Source of the DNA: a virus
DNA length: 46,144 nucleotides
Virus record (IMG/VR): IMGVR_UViG_3300033143_002284
Coordinates: 1 to 46,144 of that record
Strand: one strand, 5' to 3'
The position numbers and the translations under genes are program-made. Under the pieces are notes generated by a model. It searched no databases, was not told the origin of the DNA, and worked only from the letters and a program-made list of their open reading frames with translations. Positions 28,813 to 38,183 of this stretch are shown one piece after another. Position 1 is the first letter of the stretch. Each line of letters opens with the position of its first letter.

Positions 28813-28872
28813 GTTAAAAATTAAATATTGGACCATAGGTAGTAGGTTTGACCACTATCTTTAGTTACATAT

Positions 28873-29421
28873 ATGAAACAAAACAAAGCAAAACTCTTTC
28901 TTTCAATGATTTTGAAAGAAGACGAACCCACAAAAATCGTTAAAGATTCAATTCAATCAGTATTACCCCACATGGATGGGGCTTATATTGTTGTGACATA
29001 TGGAGATAAAGAGGTTTCTTTCTTTAAGTGGGTAGATGATTTTGCTAAGGCGCGAAATTTTGCCATGTCTCAGATGCCAAAGGGTGAAAATATATACTTT
29101 TACTGGCAAGATGCAGACGATGTCTTGAGGGGTGCCGAAAAACTTAGGGGAATTGCAGAAGAAGCCTATAGAATGAAGTGGGCTGCTGTTTTCTTTGACT
29201 ACTGGTATAAATGTGACTATGATAAAGAAGGAAATATTACCAACATTTTAGTTAATCACAAAAGAGAGAGAATCATTAGGAATGATGATACTTTCAAGTG
29301 GATTGGAATGCTTCATGAAACATTGATTGAGCAGAGAGTTGAGAATGTTATGAAGGTCGCCATGAAGGAATGTATTGTTATTCATGTACCAAAAGACAGG
29401 CTTGGTGGGACCGAGCATTAA
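28873..29421 (+). CDS. GT2 glycosyltransferase domain (5' part of split gene)
   Basis: A GT-A domain: LFLSMILKEDEPTKIVKDSI, then DDFAKARNFAMSQMPKG and the DxD-like YWQDADDVL that would bind a metal and nucleotide sugar. The frame ends at HVPKDRLGGTEH. The following gene continues the same domain arrangement in the -1 frame from the AAAA at 29391-29394, so the two are probably one multidomain enzyme separated by a frameshift. As read here it is a 182-aa GT2 protein. Confidence 0.75.
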   Translation: MKQNKAKLFLSMILKEDEPTKIVKDSIQSVLPHMDGAYIVVTYGDKEVSFFKWVDDFAKARNFAMSQMPKGENIYFYWQDADDVLRGAEKLRGIAEEAYRMKWAAVFFDYWYKCDYDKEGNITNILVNHKRERIIRNDDTFKWIGMLHETLIEQRVENVMKVAMKECIVIHVPKDRLGGTEH

Positions 29422-31175
29422 GATTGTTTCATACATATTTAGAGGGCAAGGGAACTCCGGGAGAGAAAGATTATATTGCTCCATCTGGTTGGCCAGAAGA
29501 GAGAGCTATTGCCTGGAGTCATATTGGGGAAATGGCAATTGTCCAGAAGGCACCATCAATAGCTGTTGAGGCTTTCCAGAATGCCATCGAAGAATCTCCT
29601 CTATACCCACAGCACTATGTAAATTTGGCTATGGCTTATACCTTAACAGGAGACTCAAAAGATTTTGCAAAGGCGAAACACTGGTTGCAGTTGGCAACAT
29701 CTTTTGATACTCCAGACACAACCTTAATTACAACTCCTAGAGACATGAAGAGCAGGGCTTTAGAAACAGATTTCTTTATTAAATTCAGGGAAGGAAAATT
29801 TGAGGAAGCTATTCAGGACTTAGAAGCACTTAAGGAAATGTTGCCAAAGGAGAAAAGTATTGATGATAGGCTGAAGAGCACACGAGGAGCAATGTCTGGG
29901 AATAAGGCGGCTCAGTCTCTTGTTTTCTTAGGTAAGTATTTAGAAGCACAAGGGAAGAATGAGAAAAAACTAGAATACTTAGCAAAATCAATACCATCAG
30001 ATATGGATGGTGAGAGATTTGCTTCAGAAATGAAACATAGATTTTTACCATCAAGAAAGTGGGGAGAAAACGAAATTACCATCCTTTGTGGTGCTGGAGT
30101 TGAGCCATGGACACCAAAGTCAGTTAAGACTGGCCTAGGTGGGTCTGAGGAAGCTGTTGTGTACCTATCTCAAGAGCTTAAGAAGCTGGGGTGGAAAGTA
30201 ACAGTATATGCTGCTCCAGGAGCGGAAGCTGGGGACTTTAATGGAATAACTTATAAAGAGTATCATGAAATTAATGTTAAGGACGAATTTAATGTTCTTA
30301 TCTTGTGGAGAAATATAGGGTTTGTTGATTTAGAGCCAAAAGCTAAATTCACAATGGTCTGGTTGCATGATGTTCCTAATAATGCAGACTTTACAGAAGA
30401 AAGAGTTGATAAGGTTAATAAGATTGCGGTTTTGTCAGAATACCATAGAGGACTACTGAGAGTGCTTAAAAAGGATGGTACATACGAAGAGATGCCTAAA
30501 AATAAGACATTCTTGACTGAAAACGGAACTTTCGAGCTTAAGCCACCAACAAAGAAGAACAAGAGAGACTCTAAGAAGATGATATATTCTTCTTCTCCAG
30601 ACAGAGGTCTTATTCACTTACTTAAGATGTGGCCAGAGATTAAAAAGGAAGTCCCAGACGCATCTTTGGATGTTTATTATGGGTTCAATACTTTCGATGT
30701 TCTACATAGGGATAATCCTGCGATGATGAAGTGGAAAGATGGAATGTTAGAGATGTTGAAGCAACCTGGGATTATACACCACGGTAGAGTTGGACATGAT
30801 GAACTACATGAAGCACTTAAGGGTGCTGGTGTATGGGCATATCCAACAGACTTTACAGAGATTTCATGTATCACAGCTATGAAAGCACAAATTCTTGGAA
30901 CCATTCCTGTTACTACTACTTTAGCTGCTTTAAATGAGACTGTTAAAAATGGAATTAAGATAGATGCTGATATCACAGAAAAAGATGTTCAAAAAGAATA
31001 TATTGAGGCTCTTGTTGACCTGTTGAAAGATGAAGAAAAACAAGAAAAAATTAGAATCCCAATGATGAAATGGGCGAAGGACTTCTTTACCTGGGAAAGG
31101 GTGGCCTTCAACTGGGACCAATTATTTAGAGTACATCTTCAAAATCCCGAGATGTTAATAAGAAAGGAGATATAA
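29370..31175 (+). CDS. TPR plus GT4 glycosyltransferase (3' part of split gene)
   Basis: From about residue 13 (KRQAWWDRALRLFHTYL) it continues the upstream GT2 enzyme, then shows tetratricopeptide-like helices (ERAIAWSHIGEMAIVQ, YPQHYVNLAMAYTLTGD) and a GT-B/GT4 domain (GLGGSEEAVVYLSQEL, IYSSSPDRGL, FTEISCITAMKAQILG). The first residues before the AAAA junction look out of frame and the start has no SD. Fused, it would be a ~770-aa GT2-TPR-GT4 enzyme; the frameshift may be programmed, a mutation or an assembly error. Confidence 0.75.
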   Translation: MYCYSCTKRQAWWDRALRLFHTYLEGKGTPGEKDYIAPSGWPEERAIAWSHIGEMAIVQKAPSIAVEAFQNAIEESPLYPQHYVNLAMAYTLTGDSKDFAKAKHWLQLATSFDTPDTTLITTPRDMKSRALETDFFIKFREGKFEEAIQDLEALKEMLPKEKSIDDRLKSTRGAMSGNKAAQSLVFLGKYLEAQGKNEKKLEYLAKSIPSDMDGERFASEMKHRFLPSRKWGENEITILCGAGVEPWTPKSVKTGLGGSEEAVVYLSQELKKLGWKVTVYAAPGAEAGDFNGITYKEYHEINVKDEFNVLILWRNIGFVDLEPKAKFTMVWLHDVPNNADFTEERVDKVNKIAVLSEYHRGLLRVLKKDGTYEEMPKNKTFLTENGTFELKPPTKKNKRDSKKMIYSSSPDRGLIHLLKMWPEIKKEVPDASLDVYYGFNTFDVLHRDNPAMMKWKDGMLEMLKQPGIIHHGRVGHDELHEALKGAGVWAYPTDFTEISCITAMKAQILGTIPVTTTLAALNETVKNGIKIDADITEKDVQKEYIEALVDLLKDEEKQEKIRIPMMKWAKDFFTWERVAFNWDQLFRVHLQNPEMLIRKEI

Positions 31176-31372
31176 TGCAAAATACAGCAATATCTAGAAC
31201 CAAGGGTAAATGCCCAGCGTGTGGAAAAGAAGTAATTTTGAGAGACCTTCGAGATACTAAACCACAATATTGTAGTCGTATTTGTTCTGAAAAAAGCAAA
31301 TATTTAAAAAGGTATAGGGGCAGTGGCTCTGGTCCAATGGATAGACCAAAGCGTGATTTAGGGAAATTTTAA
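31175..31372 (+). CDS. Small zinc-finger protein (65 aa)
   Basis: CPACGKEVILRDLRD and CSRIC make a four-Cys zinc site of the FCS/ribbon type. Basic tail with PKRD. One-base stop/start overlap with the glycosyltransferase gene. Function unknown. Confidence 0.65.
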   Translation: MQNTAISRTKGKCPACGKEVILRDLRDTKPQYCSRICSEKSKYLKRYRGSGSGPMDRPKRDLGKF

Positions 31373-31373
31373 A

Positions 31374-31577
31374 ATGAAATCTTTACCGGTACGAAAACCA
31401 TCAATACCTTCTGTTCCACAAGAGATGCTTCGGTTGGCAAAAGCTTTAGAAATAGCCGTGTCACAACATTTTATGGCACCAGAACATGCTGGACAAATAT
31501 GGAAACAGTTATTAAAAAATTCGGGTTTAGACACAGTAAGGAAAACCCAGACAGAGAAGGTGGTGACAGATAAATGA
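31374..31577 (+). CDS. Small hypothetical protein (67 aa)
   Basis: Pro-rich start (MKSLPVRKPSIPSVPQ) then an amphipathic helix (EMLRLAKALEIAVSQHF). ATGA overlap with the next gene. No family recognised. Confidence 0.6.
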   Translation: MKSLPVRKPSIPSVPQEMLRLAKALEIAVSQHFMAPEHAGQIWKQLLKNSGLDTVRKTQTEKVVTDK

Positions 31578-31888
31578 CATTAGTTAAAAAAACTTCAGAA
31601 AATTGGAATCCATCAGAAAATCTAGACATGAAAATAGGTGACGTTATTGACGTTACCGATGCGGATGCCCTTATAAAAGGAGGATTGGCTGTTTTAGTTG
31701 ATAAGGATGGAAACGAGTTGGAAATGCCCGGACAAGTTTTTACTTGCCCAGTGTGTTTTAGTAAAAAGGATGGACTAACAACATTTGTTAAACACGTTCA
31801 AGAACACTTAACAATAAAGCTGCTAAAACAAGAAAAAAAAGACTTGCTGCCCTTGAAAAAGCAAGAGCTGCTAGGAAAGCAAATTTAG
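31574..31888 (+). CDS. C2H2-zinc-finger-like protein with frameshifted C-terminus (104 aa)
   Basis: CPVCFSKKDGLTTFVKHVQEH is a CxxC...HxxxH finger following an N-terminal beta-rich part. In this frame the protein ends with LPLKKQELLGKQI. A -1 shift at the A8 run (31833-31840) would instead give a C-terminus rich in Ala/Lys (RLAALEKARAARKANLEK) ending in TAATG on the next gene, a junction type standard here. The shift is thus probably the true product, by programmed slippage or by a missing A in the assembly. Confidence 0.65.
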   Translation: MTLVKKTSENWNPSENLDMKIGDVIDVTDADALIKGGLAVLVDKDGNELEMPGQVFTCPVCFSKKDGLTTFVKHVQEHLTIKLLKQEKKDLLPLKKQELLGKQI

Positions 31889-31910
31889 AAAAAAAGAAAG
31901 GTAAGAAATA

Positions 31911-32750
31911 ATGAAAAAACCAAAACTGGTTTTCATCTATGACCACGCTTTTCCAGAAATCTGGAGAGATGGTCTGTGGGAAGCCCTAAATCTTTTAGAA
32001 GAATTTTATAATCTTGAAAGGTTTAATATTTATAGAATAGAGGAGAGGTCTGCCTTTAGAGAGAAGTATGGTTCGAAAGAGGCATTAGAAAAAATAGACC
32101 TATTCCTTGGATGGGGAGCTTTTGGTAGTCCTGTTGACCAACTATTGCAGGCTCTACATGATGGTGCAAGGTCTAAGATAGGCTTGTGTATAGGTGGAAA
32201 CGCAATGCCACCAACAGGGGACGGAAAATATGATGTTTTATTTTATGAAACAGAATGGTATAAGCCACAAATAGAAGGAAATCTGAATATCGTACATGCG
32301 TTTGGTACAAATACGAACATCTTTAATTCAAATAAAAATGCTCCATTAATTTGGGATTGGTTAACTGTTGGCGCTTTTGCTGTATGGAAGAGACTTCATC
32401 TTATAAAAAAGAAGAAGGGAACAAAACTTGTTATAGGTCAGATTCAGAAAAATAACTGGAAAGAATCTTTTGATATAGTTGCTGATTTAATAGCTGATAG
32501 TGTTGCTATTTCGGATATGACATACCCAACAAGGTTGAGGAATATTTATAATTGTTCTAAAAGAGTTTATGTCCCTTGCGATATTACTGGAGGGGGAGAA
32601 AGAACTATACTTGAGGCTCGCGCGTGCGGGAGGCCAGTAGAGGTTGAGGAAGATAATCCCAAATTACTTGAGGTATTAAATGGACCACTACATGACCAGC
32701 ATTATTATTCCGCTCAACTTAAAAAAGGAATAGACGAATGTCTAAAATAA
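31911..32750 (+). CDS. GT-B glycosyltransferase (GT4-like)
   Basis: A 279-aa GT-B fold protein: N-terminal KLVFIYDHAFPEIWRDG and C-terminal VYVPCDITGGGERTILEARA followed by CGRPVEVEEDNP, the E-x7-E region that binds nucleotide sugar. Short for GT4 (usually 350+), so the acceptor domain is reduced. One of about a dozen sugar transferases in this island. Its end overlaps the next start by 13 nt. Confidence 0.75.
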   Translation: MKKPKLVFIYDHAFPEIWRDGLWEALNLLEEFYNLERFNIYRIEERSAFREKYGSKEALEKIDLFLGWGAFGSPVDQLLQALHDGARSKIGLCIGGNAMPPTGDGKYDVLFYETEWYKPQIEGNLNIVHAFGTNTNIFNSNKNAPLIWDWLTVGAFAVWKRLHLIKKKKGTKLVIGQIQKNNWKESFDIVADLIADSVAISDMTYPTRLRNIYNCSKRVYVPCDITGGGERTILEARACGRPVEVEEDNPKLLEVLNGPLHDQHYYSAQLKKGIDECLK

Positions 32751-33352
32751 AAAGACCAAGGATTTCCATGGTCATCCCGACCTATACCATGAATCAACAT
32801 CTGGAAGAAGAGGCCCTTAAGGCAATTGCTTCTTACAAAGACCAGGTTGATGAGTTAATTGTTACTGAGGATGCAGGTGTTTTTAGTCCACAGATTATGG
32901 GGGCAGTTGACCACTATATTTACAATCAAACAAATGGTTCTTTTACCAAGAACGTTAATAGGGGATGGAGATTTGCCACAGGGGAATATGTCATGATTGT
33001 TAATTCTGACACTCAACTGAGGAAAGGAAGCCTGAACGACCTTTGTATTCCCGGGAAAGTTACTTCTCCGGTCATCCAAAATCAGTATATTGACCGACTT
33101 GCTGGTCCATTCTGGGTTGCACCACGAAGTATCACTCTCAAGAGGGGAATGCTAATGGAAGAGATGAGAACATATAGCTCAGACTCAGAATATGATGAGA
33201 GAGTGAAGGATATTTTTCAAAAAGTAGAGAGTGTTGAGATTTATCATGAGCAAGCTCAGACTGTGAAGGCTGCTGGGGTAGAGGGGCATGAGGAACAACA
33301 ACGAGACAGAGAGATTTACAAAAAATTACAAGATGAGGGAAAAATGAAATGA
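32738..33352 (+). CDS. GT2 glycosyltransferase
   Basis: ISMVIPTYTMNQHLEEEALKA is a typical GT-A start, NGSFTKNVNRGWRFATGEYV follows, and IVNSDTQL supplies the DxD-like metal site. It is a paralog of the gene at 36684 (same IPTYT...DQV...TKNVN layout). 4-nt overlap with the next gene. Confidence 0.8.
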   Translation: MSKIKRPRISMVIPTYTMNQHLEEEALKAIASYKDQVDELIVTEDAGVFSPQIMGAVDHYIYNQTNGSFTKNVNRGWRFATGEYVMIVNSDTQLRKGSLNDLCIPGKVTSPVIQNQYIDRLAGPFWVAPRSITLKRGMLMEEMRTYSSDSEYDERVKDIFQKVESVEIYHEQAQTVKAAGVEGHEEQQRDREIYKKLQDEGKMK

Positions 33353-33990
33353 CAGAAATAATCCTGGTTCGTTACAAGCTACCAGAGATAGAGAAAGATT
33401 GCATGGCCTCGGTTGTGGAGTATACAGATGTTCCTTATTCTCTTCGGGTTTTTGACAATGCTTCTGAGAACCATAACCTGGGTAAGTTGTGGAATCGTTT
33501 AATTGGTGAAAGTGAAGCGGAATATATTTGTTTATTGAACACAGACACGATTGTAGAACAAGATTGGCTTAAAAAATTACTTGAAGTGTTTGAAAAAGAA
33601 GAAGGAGTTGGCGCGGTTGGTCCATCTACAAATGGAGCTAGAAATGCTCAAAAAACTAAGGAAAAATTTAAAAGATATGAGGTGTCTGATTTTATTCAGG
33701 ACTTTCCCGGTTGGTGTCTGTCTGGGTTTTGTATAGTATTTCCAAAAAGAGCGTGGAAACAGGTTGGAGGCTTTGCTGAAGACTTTGGGTTTTACGGTCA
33801 AGAAGTTGTGTTCTTAGATAAATTTACTAAAGCAGGTTTAAAACAGATGTGGAGAAAAGATGTTTTTATTCACCACGACCATTCTTCTAGCGCAAAAGCA
33901 GCCCAGAAGAGAGGTGAAATGAATGAGTTGGAGGAAAGAAAAAAAGGTAATTTAAAAATTCAAGAAATAAGAAAAAAGAATGAAAATTAA
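33349..33990 (+). CDS. GT2 glycosyltransferase (rhamnosyltransferase-like)
   Basis: ILVRYKLPEIEKDCMASVVE then RVFDNASENHNLGKLWNRLI, with LLNTDTIVEQDWLKKL carrying the DxD-like motif, and GFCIVFPKRAWKQVGGFAED typical of cell-surface polysaccharide GT2 enzymes. Ends in a basic coiled tail overlapping the next start. Confidence 0.85.
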   Translation: MTEIILVRYKLPEIEKDCMASVVEYTDVPYSLRVFDNASENHNLGKLWNRLIGESEAEYICLLNTDTIVEQDWLKKLLEVFEKEEGVGAVGPSTNGARNAQKTKEKFKRYEVSDFIQDFPGWCLSGFCIVFPKRAWKQVGGFAEDFGFYGQEVVFLDKFTKAGLKQMWRKDVFIHHDHSSSAKAAQKRGEMNELEERKKGNLKIQEIRKKNEN

Positions 33991-34891
33991 AATATTCGAT
34001 GCCAATCGACACAATGCTTTGCAGTCTGGTTATGGGAAGATGAGCAAAGTAGCTCATTCCAGACTAACCACTATGGGTCATGAAGTATTATGGCAAGATG
34101 ACCCAGGGAAGTATGATGTAAAGCTTTGGATACGACCACCTCATTATGCGGATTATGATAGCTTTGATACTAAGGACATAAACGTTTTTTGGACAATGCA
34201 CGAAGGAGAAACTTTCGATGATTGGAAATCTAATTGGCCAGAGTTAATGAGCAAGTGTGATATGGTTATTTTTCCAACCCACTGGTGCAAGAATGTATTT
34301 AAAAACAATGGAATGAAATCTAAGGCTAGGGTGTGTCCGTTAGGAATTGATACAAAAGTGTTTCATCCACAAACAAGTAAAAGGTTTAAAGTATTAATGG
34401 TGCATGAAAATTTTGGAGGTAGTAGTAGGGAAGACTGGGCCACTACCGTGAAGTCAATAGAGTATTTTAAAGAAAAGAAAAACATTGCTTTCACTGTTAA
34501 AACCTGGAATAGCGATTTTCATGGCAGTATCCCCAATACTCAAATCATAAATATGGAGCTTGTAGCCCAAGATATGGCTACTCTTTACAAAAATCACAAC
34601 GTTTTTATTAAGAACTCTGGAAGGGAAGGATGGGGTCTTCCAATGACGGAGGCGATGGCATGTGGTTTAGACATTATAGCTTCAAAAACTCCAACACTAG
34701 AGGCTAATGCTAGAGATTATCCAGTTTCCTGGTTTAAACATGGTGATGCCGGACAACTAACCAGACAACTAGACGTGTTGTATAAAAAATGGCAGAAGAG
34801 CAGGGTCCTTCTTGATTCTTTTGATTGGAAATATTCTATTAATAAATTAGAAGAACTACTTTATGAAGCGGTTGGAAACAAAAAAGCTTGA
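33980..34891 (+). CDS. GT4 glycosyltransferase
   Basis: GT-B fold: FWTMHEGETFDDWKSNWPEL near residue 73, VIFPTHWCKNVFKNNG, VCPLGIDTKVFHP and the strong donor-binding block NSGREGWGLPMTEAMACGLD. That last block is the classical retaining GT4 E-x7-E signature. Length 303 aa. It overlaps the next gene by 29 nt. Confidence 0.9.
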   Translation: MKIKIFDANRHNALQSGYGKMSKVAHSRLTTMGHEVLWQDDPGKYDVKLWIRPPHYADYDSFDTKDINVFWTMHEGETFDDWKSNWPELMSKCDMVIFPTHWCKNVFKNNGMKSKARVCPLGIDTKVFHPQTSKRFKVLMVHENFGGSSREDWATTVKSIEYFKEKKNIAFTVKTWNSDFHGSIPNTQIINMELVAQDMATLYKNHNVFIKNSGREGWGLPMTEAMACGLDIIASKTPTLEANARDYPVSWFKHGDAGQLTRQLDVLYKKWQKSRVLLDSFDWKYSINKLEELLYEAVGNKKA

Positions 34892-35393
34892 GATAGGTGG
34901 AGGAGCAAATAGTCGGTCCAAAGAAGGATATCTGCAAATGGACTCTAAAGATTTGCCAGGAATTGATGTGGTTGGTGATGTTAGAAAAATTCCCTTTAAG
35001 GATAATGAACTTGATGAAGTTTATGGGCATTGGATACTTGAGCACTTTTATTATAGAGAAATCTCAGATATTTTAAAAGAGTGGTATAGGGTTTTAAAAC
35101 CCGGTGGACTTCTCCACCTGGTAACTAATAATGGTCAAGCTCATATAGAATCATATCTTAATTTTGTTATTGATATACATGAACTAAACAGAATGCTTTT
35201 TGGTGTTGATTTAATCAATCCTCAAAAACATACAGAGATTGAGGATTTGCATAAAATTATTTGGACAAAGGAGTTGGTTAAACATTTTTTTAATCCAATA
35301 TTTTCTAAGGTGGAAATAAAGGAAACCTGGAGACACAGAGAAGATGATGTTTCTCTTAAGTGTCCTGGAATAATAATTAAAGCTTATAAATGA
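34863..35393 (+). CDS. Class I SAM-dependent methyltransferase
   Basis: LEIGGGANSRSKEGYLQMD is the SAM-binding motif I, VVGDVRKIPFKDNELDEVYG gives motifs II/III, and WYRVLKPGGLLHLV the motif V/VI end. Methyltransferase-11-like; the acceptor is unknown but the neighbourhood suggests a sugar O- or N-methylation. 4-nt overlap with the next gene. Confidence 0.85.
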   Translation: MKRLETKKLEIGGGANSRSKEGYLQMDSKDLPGIDVVGDVRKIPFKDNELDEVYGHWILEHFYYREISDILKEWYRVLKPGGLLHLVTNNGQAHIESYLNFVIDIHELNRMLFGVDLINPQKHTEIEDLHKIIWTKELVKHFFNPIFSKVEIKETWRHREDDVSLKCPGIIIKAYK

Positions 35394-36010
35394 TAAATAA
35401 AAAAATACAGGCTGGCTACGATATGGGTAAGTTGTTTGTTGATAGACATAATTTTAAGGGTGAGAGAGCTTTAGATGTAGGATGTGGTCATGCTTCTCAC
35501 ACGCGAGCCTTTGCAGAGAAGTTTGATAGGGTAGACGCCATAGACATTACTGGTATCAGAGTCAATTCTGAAGAACTAAAAAAGAAAAAGATATTTTTCA
35601 AAGAAATGGATGCTCACAATCTTGATATTTTGGGAGATGAGAAATATGACCTTATTTATTCCCTGTCAGCCCTAGAACATATGAAGGACTGGAAAAAGGT
35701 TGTTTCGTTGATATCTGGAAGACTGAAGCCAGGTGGGAAATTTTATTTAGTTATCTCTCCCCTATATTACAGCCCACTAGGCCACCACTTAAGACCAGAA
35801 ATAGGCGATTGGGAACACATACTTTTACCAGAAGTTGAGCTTCATAAGAAGGTTAAAGAAAGTGGTTGTCCAGATTGGAGATGGCAACTATATAAAGAAT
35901 TAAATAAATTAATTGCTTCAGAGTTCTTGGAAGAAGTAGATAAAGATTTTAATAGAGATTATTTAAAGTTAGACATAAAAACCATTGAGTATTTAGGAAT
36001 AAAAAAATGA
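35390..36010 (+). CDS. Class I SAM-dependent methyltransferase
   Basis: RALDVGCGHASHTRAFAEKF (motif I), YDLIYSLSALEHMKDW and LKPGGKFYLVISPLYYSPLG are clear methyltransferase motifs (Methyltransf_11/UbiE-like). Second methyltransferase in tandem. Stop/start overlap with the next gene. Confidence 0.87.
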   Translation: MINKKIQAGYDMGKLFVDRHNFKGERALDVGCGHASHTRAFAEKFDRVDAIDITGIRVNSEELKKKKIFFKEMDAHNLDILGDEKYDLIYSLSALEHMKDWKKVVSLISGRLKPGGKFYLVISPLYYSPLGHHLRPEIGDWEHILLPEVELHKKVKESGCPDWRWQLYKELNKLIASEFLEEVDKDFNRDYLKLDIKTIEYLGIKK

Positions 36011-36684
36011 AAATAGTAGTTTATACGTGTATAACTGGAGGGTACGATGCTGTAAGAGAAGACCAGGTTTTTGAAGATGGGGTAAAGTATGTTTACTTTT
36101 CAGAAGAGAACAATCTTGAACAAGACTCCAAGTGGGAGTGGAGGAAGGCTAATCGCTTATTTAAAGACCCACGAAGGGACGCTCGTAGGTATAAAATGTT
36201 GTCTCATGAGTTATTACCAGAACATGATTATAGTATTTGGATTGATGGGTCTGTTGCTCTAGATATTAAACCAACTGAACTGGTAAAAAATATTGGTGAT
36301 GCAGATTTGATGACATTTAAACACCCCGACAGGACAACAGTCGCTGCTGAGGCTGAGGAGTGCATAAGACTACAACTAGATGACCTAGACACAATTACTA
36401 AGCACGTCCTTGACATGCAGACTATGGGATTCGAAGATAAGTCTGGATTATTTGAAACAAAAGTCGTAGTTAGAAATGATAGCCCAGACATATGGTTGTT
36501 AAATGAGGAATGGTTTTATCAGATGGTAAACGGGTCTGTACGAGACCAAATAAGTTTACCATACGTTACTAGTTGTTCTGAGGCTGAGATAAAAACAATG
36601 AAAGCTATTAACCATGCTACACCAGATAGACGAAATAAGTGGTTTAAGTTTCAAGCTCATCCAGAGAGGACGGTATATCGCTAA
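36007..36684 (+). CDS. DUF616-family glycosyltransferase-like protein
   Basis: IVVYTCITGGYDAVREDQVF, then DARRYKMLSHELLPEHDYSI and WIDGSVALDIKPTELV, match the DUF616 family, a GT-A-like group that includes plant TOD1/MUCI70 enzymes. D-x-S in WIDGS may play the DxD role. It likely transfers a sugar; acceptor unknown. One-base overlap with the next gene. Confidence 0.8.
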   Translation: MKIVVYTCITGGYDAVREDQVFEDGVKYVYFSEENNLEQDSKWEWRKANRLFKDPRRDARRYKMLSHELLPEHDYSIWIDGSVALDIKPTELVKNIGDADLMTFKHPDRTTVAAEAEECIRLQLDDLDTITKHVLDMQTMGFEDKSGLFETKVVVRNDSPDIWLLNEEWFYQMVNGSVRDQISLPYVTSCSEAEIKTMKAINHATPDRRNKWFKFQAHPERTVYR

Positions 36685-37310
36685 TGTATTTAGATAAAAC
36701 AACAAAAACACTTGTTGTTCCAACCTATACATTGAGTACAGAGTTAGAAGAGATGGCTCTGGAGTGTGTAAAAAGTCACAGAGACCAGGTTGACCAAGTT
36801 ATTATAAGTGAAGATGGTGGTAGATATAGTAAAAAATTACGGTCTTGCGCTGACATTTATATATATACCAAGAAGAATGAGGGTTTTACAAAGAATGTAA
36901 ACAAGGCTTGGAAGATGTCTACGAGTGACTATACACTCATAGTAAACTCTGATGCATATTTGGAGTCTGGGAACTTAGTTGACCTTTGCACTACTCCAAA
37001 TGTGACCTGTCCATATGTTGAAGGAGATACAACAACAAGTGGTTTTACTGGCACTTATTTTGTAGTACCAAAAGAAACATTGGGAAAATATGGGATGTTA
37101 GACGAAAGACTTAGGACATTTGGGTCTGATGGAGACTATTTTGAAAGGATTCGTCATTTATTTAGGAAAGAGGGTAGGGTAAAGATTGGTCATCACGGTT
37201 CTCAAACTCTTAAAGAAGCCAAGATGGATATAAAAGAAGAATCAAACTTGGATTCATTAAAATATCGTGATATAATAACAGAAGATTATCCTGAAAGAAT
37301 AACATGGTAG
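36684..37310 (+). CDS. GT2 glycosyltransferase
   Basis: TLVVPTYTLSTELEEMALEC, TKKNEGFTKNVNKAWKM and LIVNSDAYLESGNLVDL are paralogous to the gene at 32738. C-terminal FGSDGDYFERIRHLF is an additional conserved acidic block. 7-nt overlap with the next gene. Confidence 0.8.
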   Translation: MYLDKTTKTLVVPTYTLSTELEEMALECVKSHRDQVDQVIISEDGGRYSKKLRSCADIYIYTKKNEGFTKNVNKAWKMSTSDYTLIVNSDAYLESGNLVDLCTTPNVTCPYVEGDTTTSGFTGTYFVVPKETLGKYGMLDERLRTFGSDGDYFERIRHLFRKEGRVKIGHHGSQTLKEAKMDIKEESNLDSLKYRDIITEDYPERITW

Positions 37311-38176
37311 AACTAACAATAAATTGCGATGACAATCCTATAACATTTAATAAGAAGAACTACCTCTTGAGTGCGGCTAAGAGAATGGGAATAAAAGTGC
37401 ATGATTATAAAGATGTTGTCGATGGTACGTCACCCAACCATGTTTTAAACATAGAACCATTTTCAATATTTCATACTGGTAAAAAATGGACTGGTATATG
37501 GGAAATAGATTTACTTTTAGACAGAAGCCAAACCAATACTTCTAATTGGGCTGCTTGCGACGATGTATTATTAGCATCTTCAAATACATCACATAGGCTT
37601 AGAGGGTTTGGAGATAGGAAAATTATTATGCAACAGGCGTGCGACCCAGTTTTACACAGAAGAATTCCAGAGATAGAGCAGAAATATGACTTCGTATTTT
37701 CTGGTACTATAGGATTAGATGTTTATATAGAAAGAGAAAGGGCCCTTAAAGTAATGAAAAAGAATTTTACTTTTAAGGACCAGGGTAAGAACCATAAGCC
37801 CAAGAAATATGTTAAGAAGATAAATGAAGCCAGAGTTCAATGGATTCGCTCAGGGTGTACCAATCTGGGGTCTAGTCAGGTCGCTCAACGCTTTTTTGAA
37901 TGTCTTGCAATTGGGCCTGTATTAAAAGACTATCATCCTGACCTTGAACTTACAGGGTTGGTTGAGGGGGCAGACTATTTATCTTATAAGAATGATGAAG
38001 AGATGATTGATAAAATGCATATGTTGTTAGAAAATCCAGAGATAGCTGACCAAATAGCTAAGAATGGTAGGAAAAAAGCTGTTGCGTTTCATTCATATGA
38101 GAATAGACTTATAAGTATATTAAACTTAATCAAAGAACACGCCGAAGATGATGAAACTCTTTTTAGTCAGATATAA
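37304..38176 (+). CDS. GT-B glycosyltransferase (CgeB/GT4-like)
   Basis: The C-terminal half has FVFSGTIGLDVYIERERALK, LGSSQVAQRFFECLAIGPVL and YKNDEEMIDKMHMLLENPEI, the layout of CgeB-type GT4 enzymes where RxFE...G is the donor site. The N-terminal half is the acceptor Rossmann domain. Ends just before the HNH gene. Confidence 0.8.
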   Translation: MVELTINCDDNPITFNKKNYLLSAAKRMGIKVHDYKDVVDGTSPNHVLNIEPFSIFHTGKKWTGIWEIDLLLDRSQTNTSNWAACDDVLLASSNTSHRLRGFGDRKIIMQQACDPVLHRRIPEIEQKYDFVFSGTIGLDVYIERERALKVMKKNFTFKDQGKNHKPKKYVKKINEARVQWIRSGCTNLGSSQVAQRFFECLAIGPVLKDYHPDLELTGLVEGADYLSYKNDEEMIDKMHMLLENPEIADQIAKNGRKKAVAFHSYENRLISILNLIKEHAEDDETLFSQI

Positions 38177-38183
38177 TTGAAAC

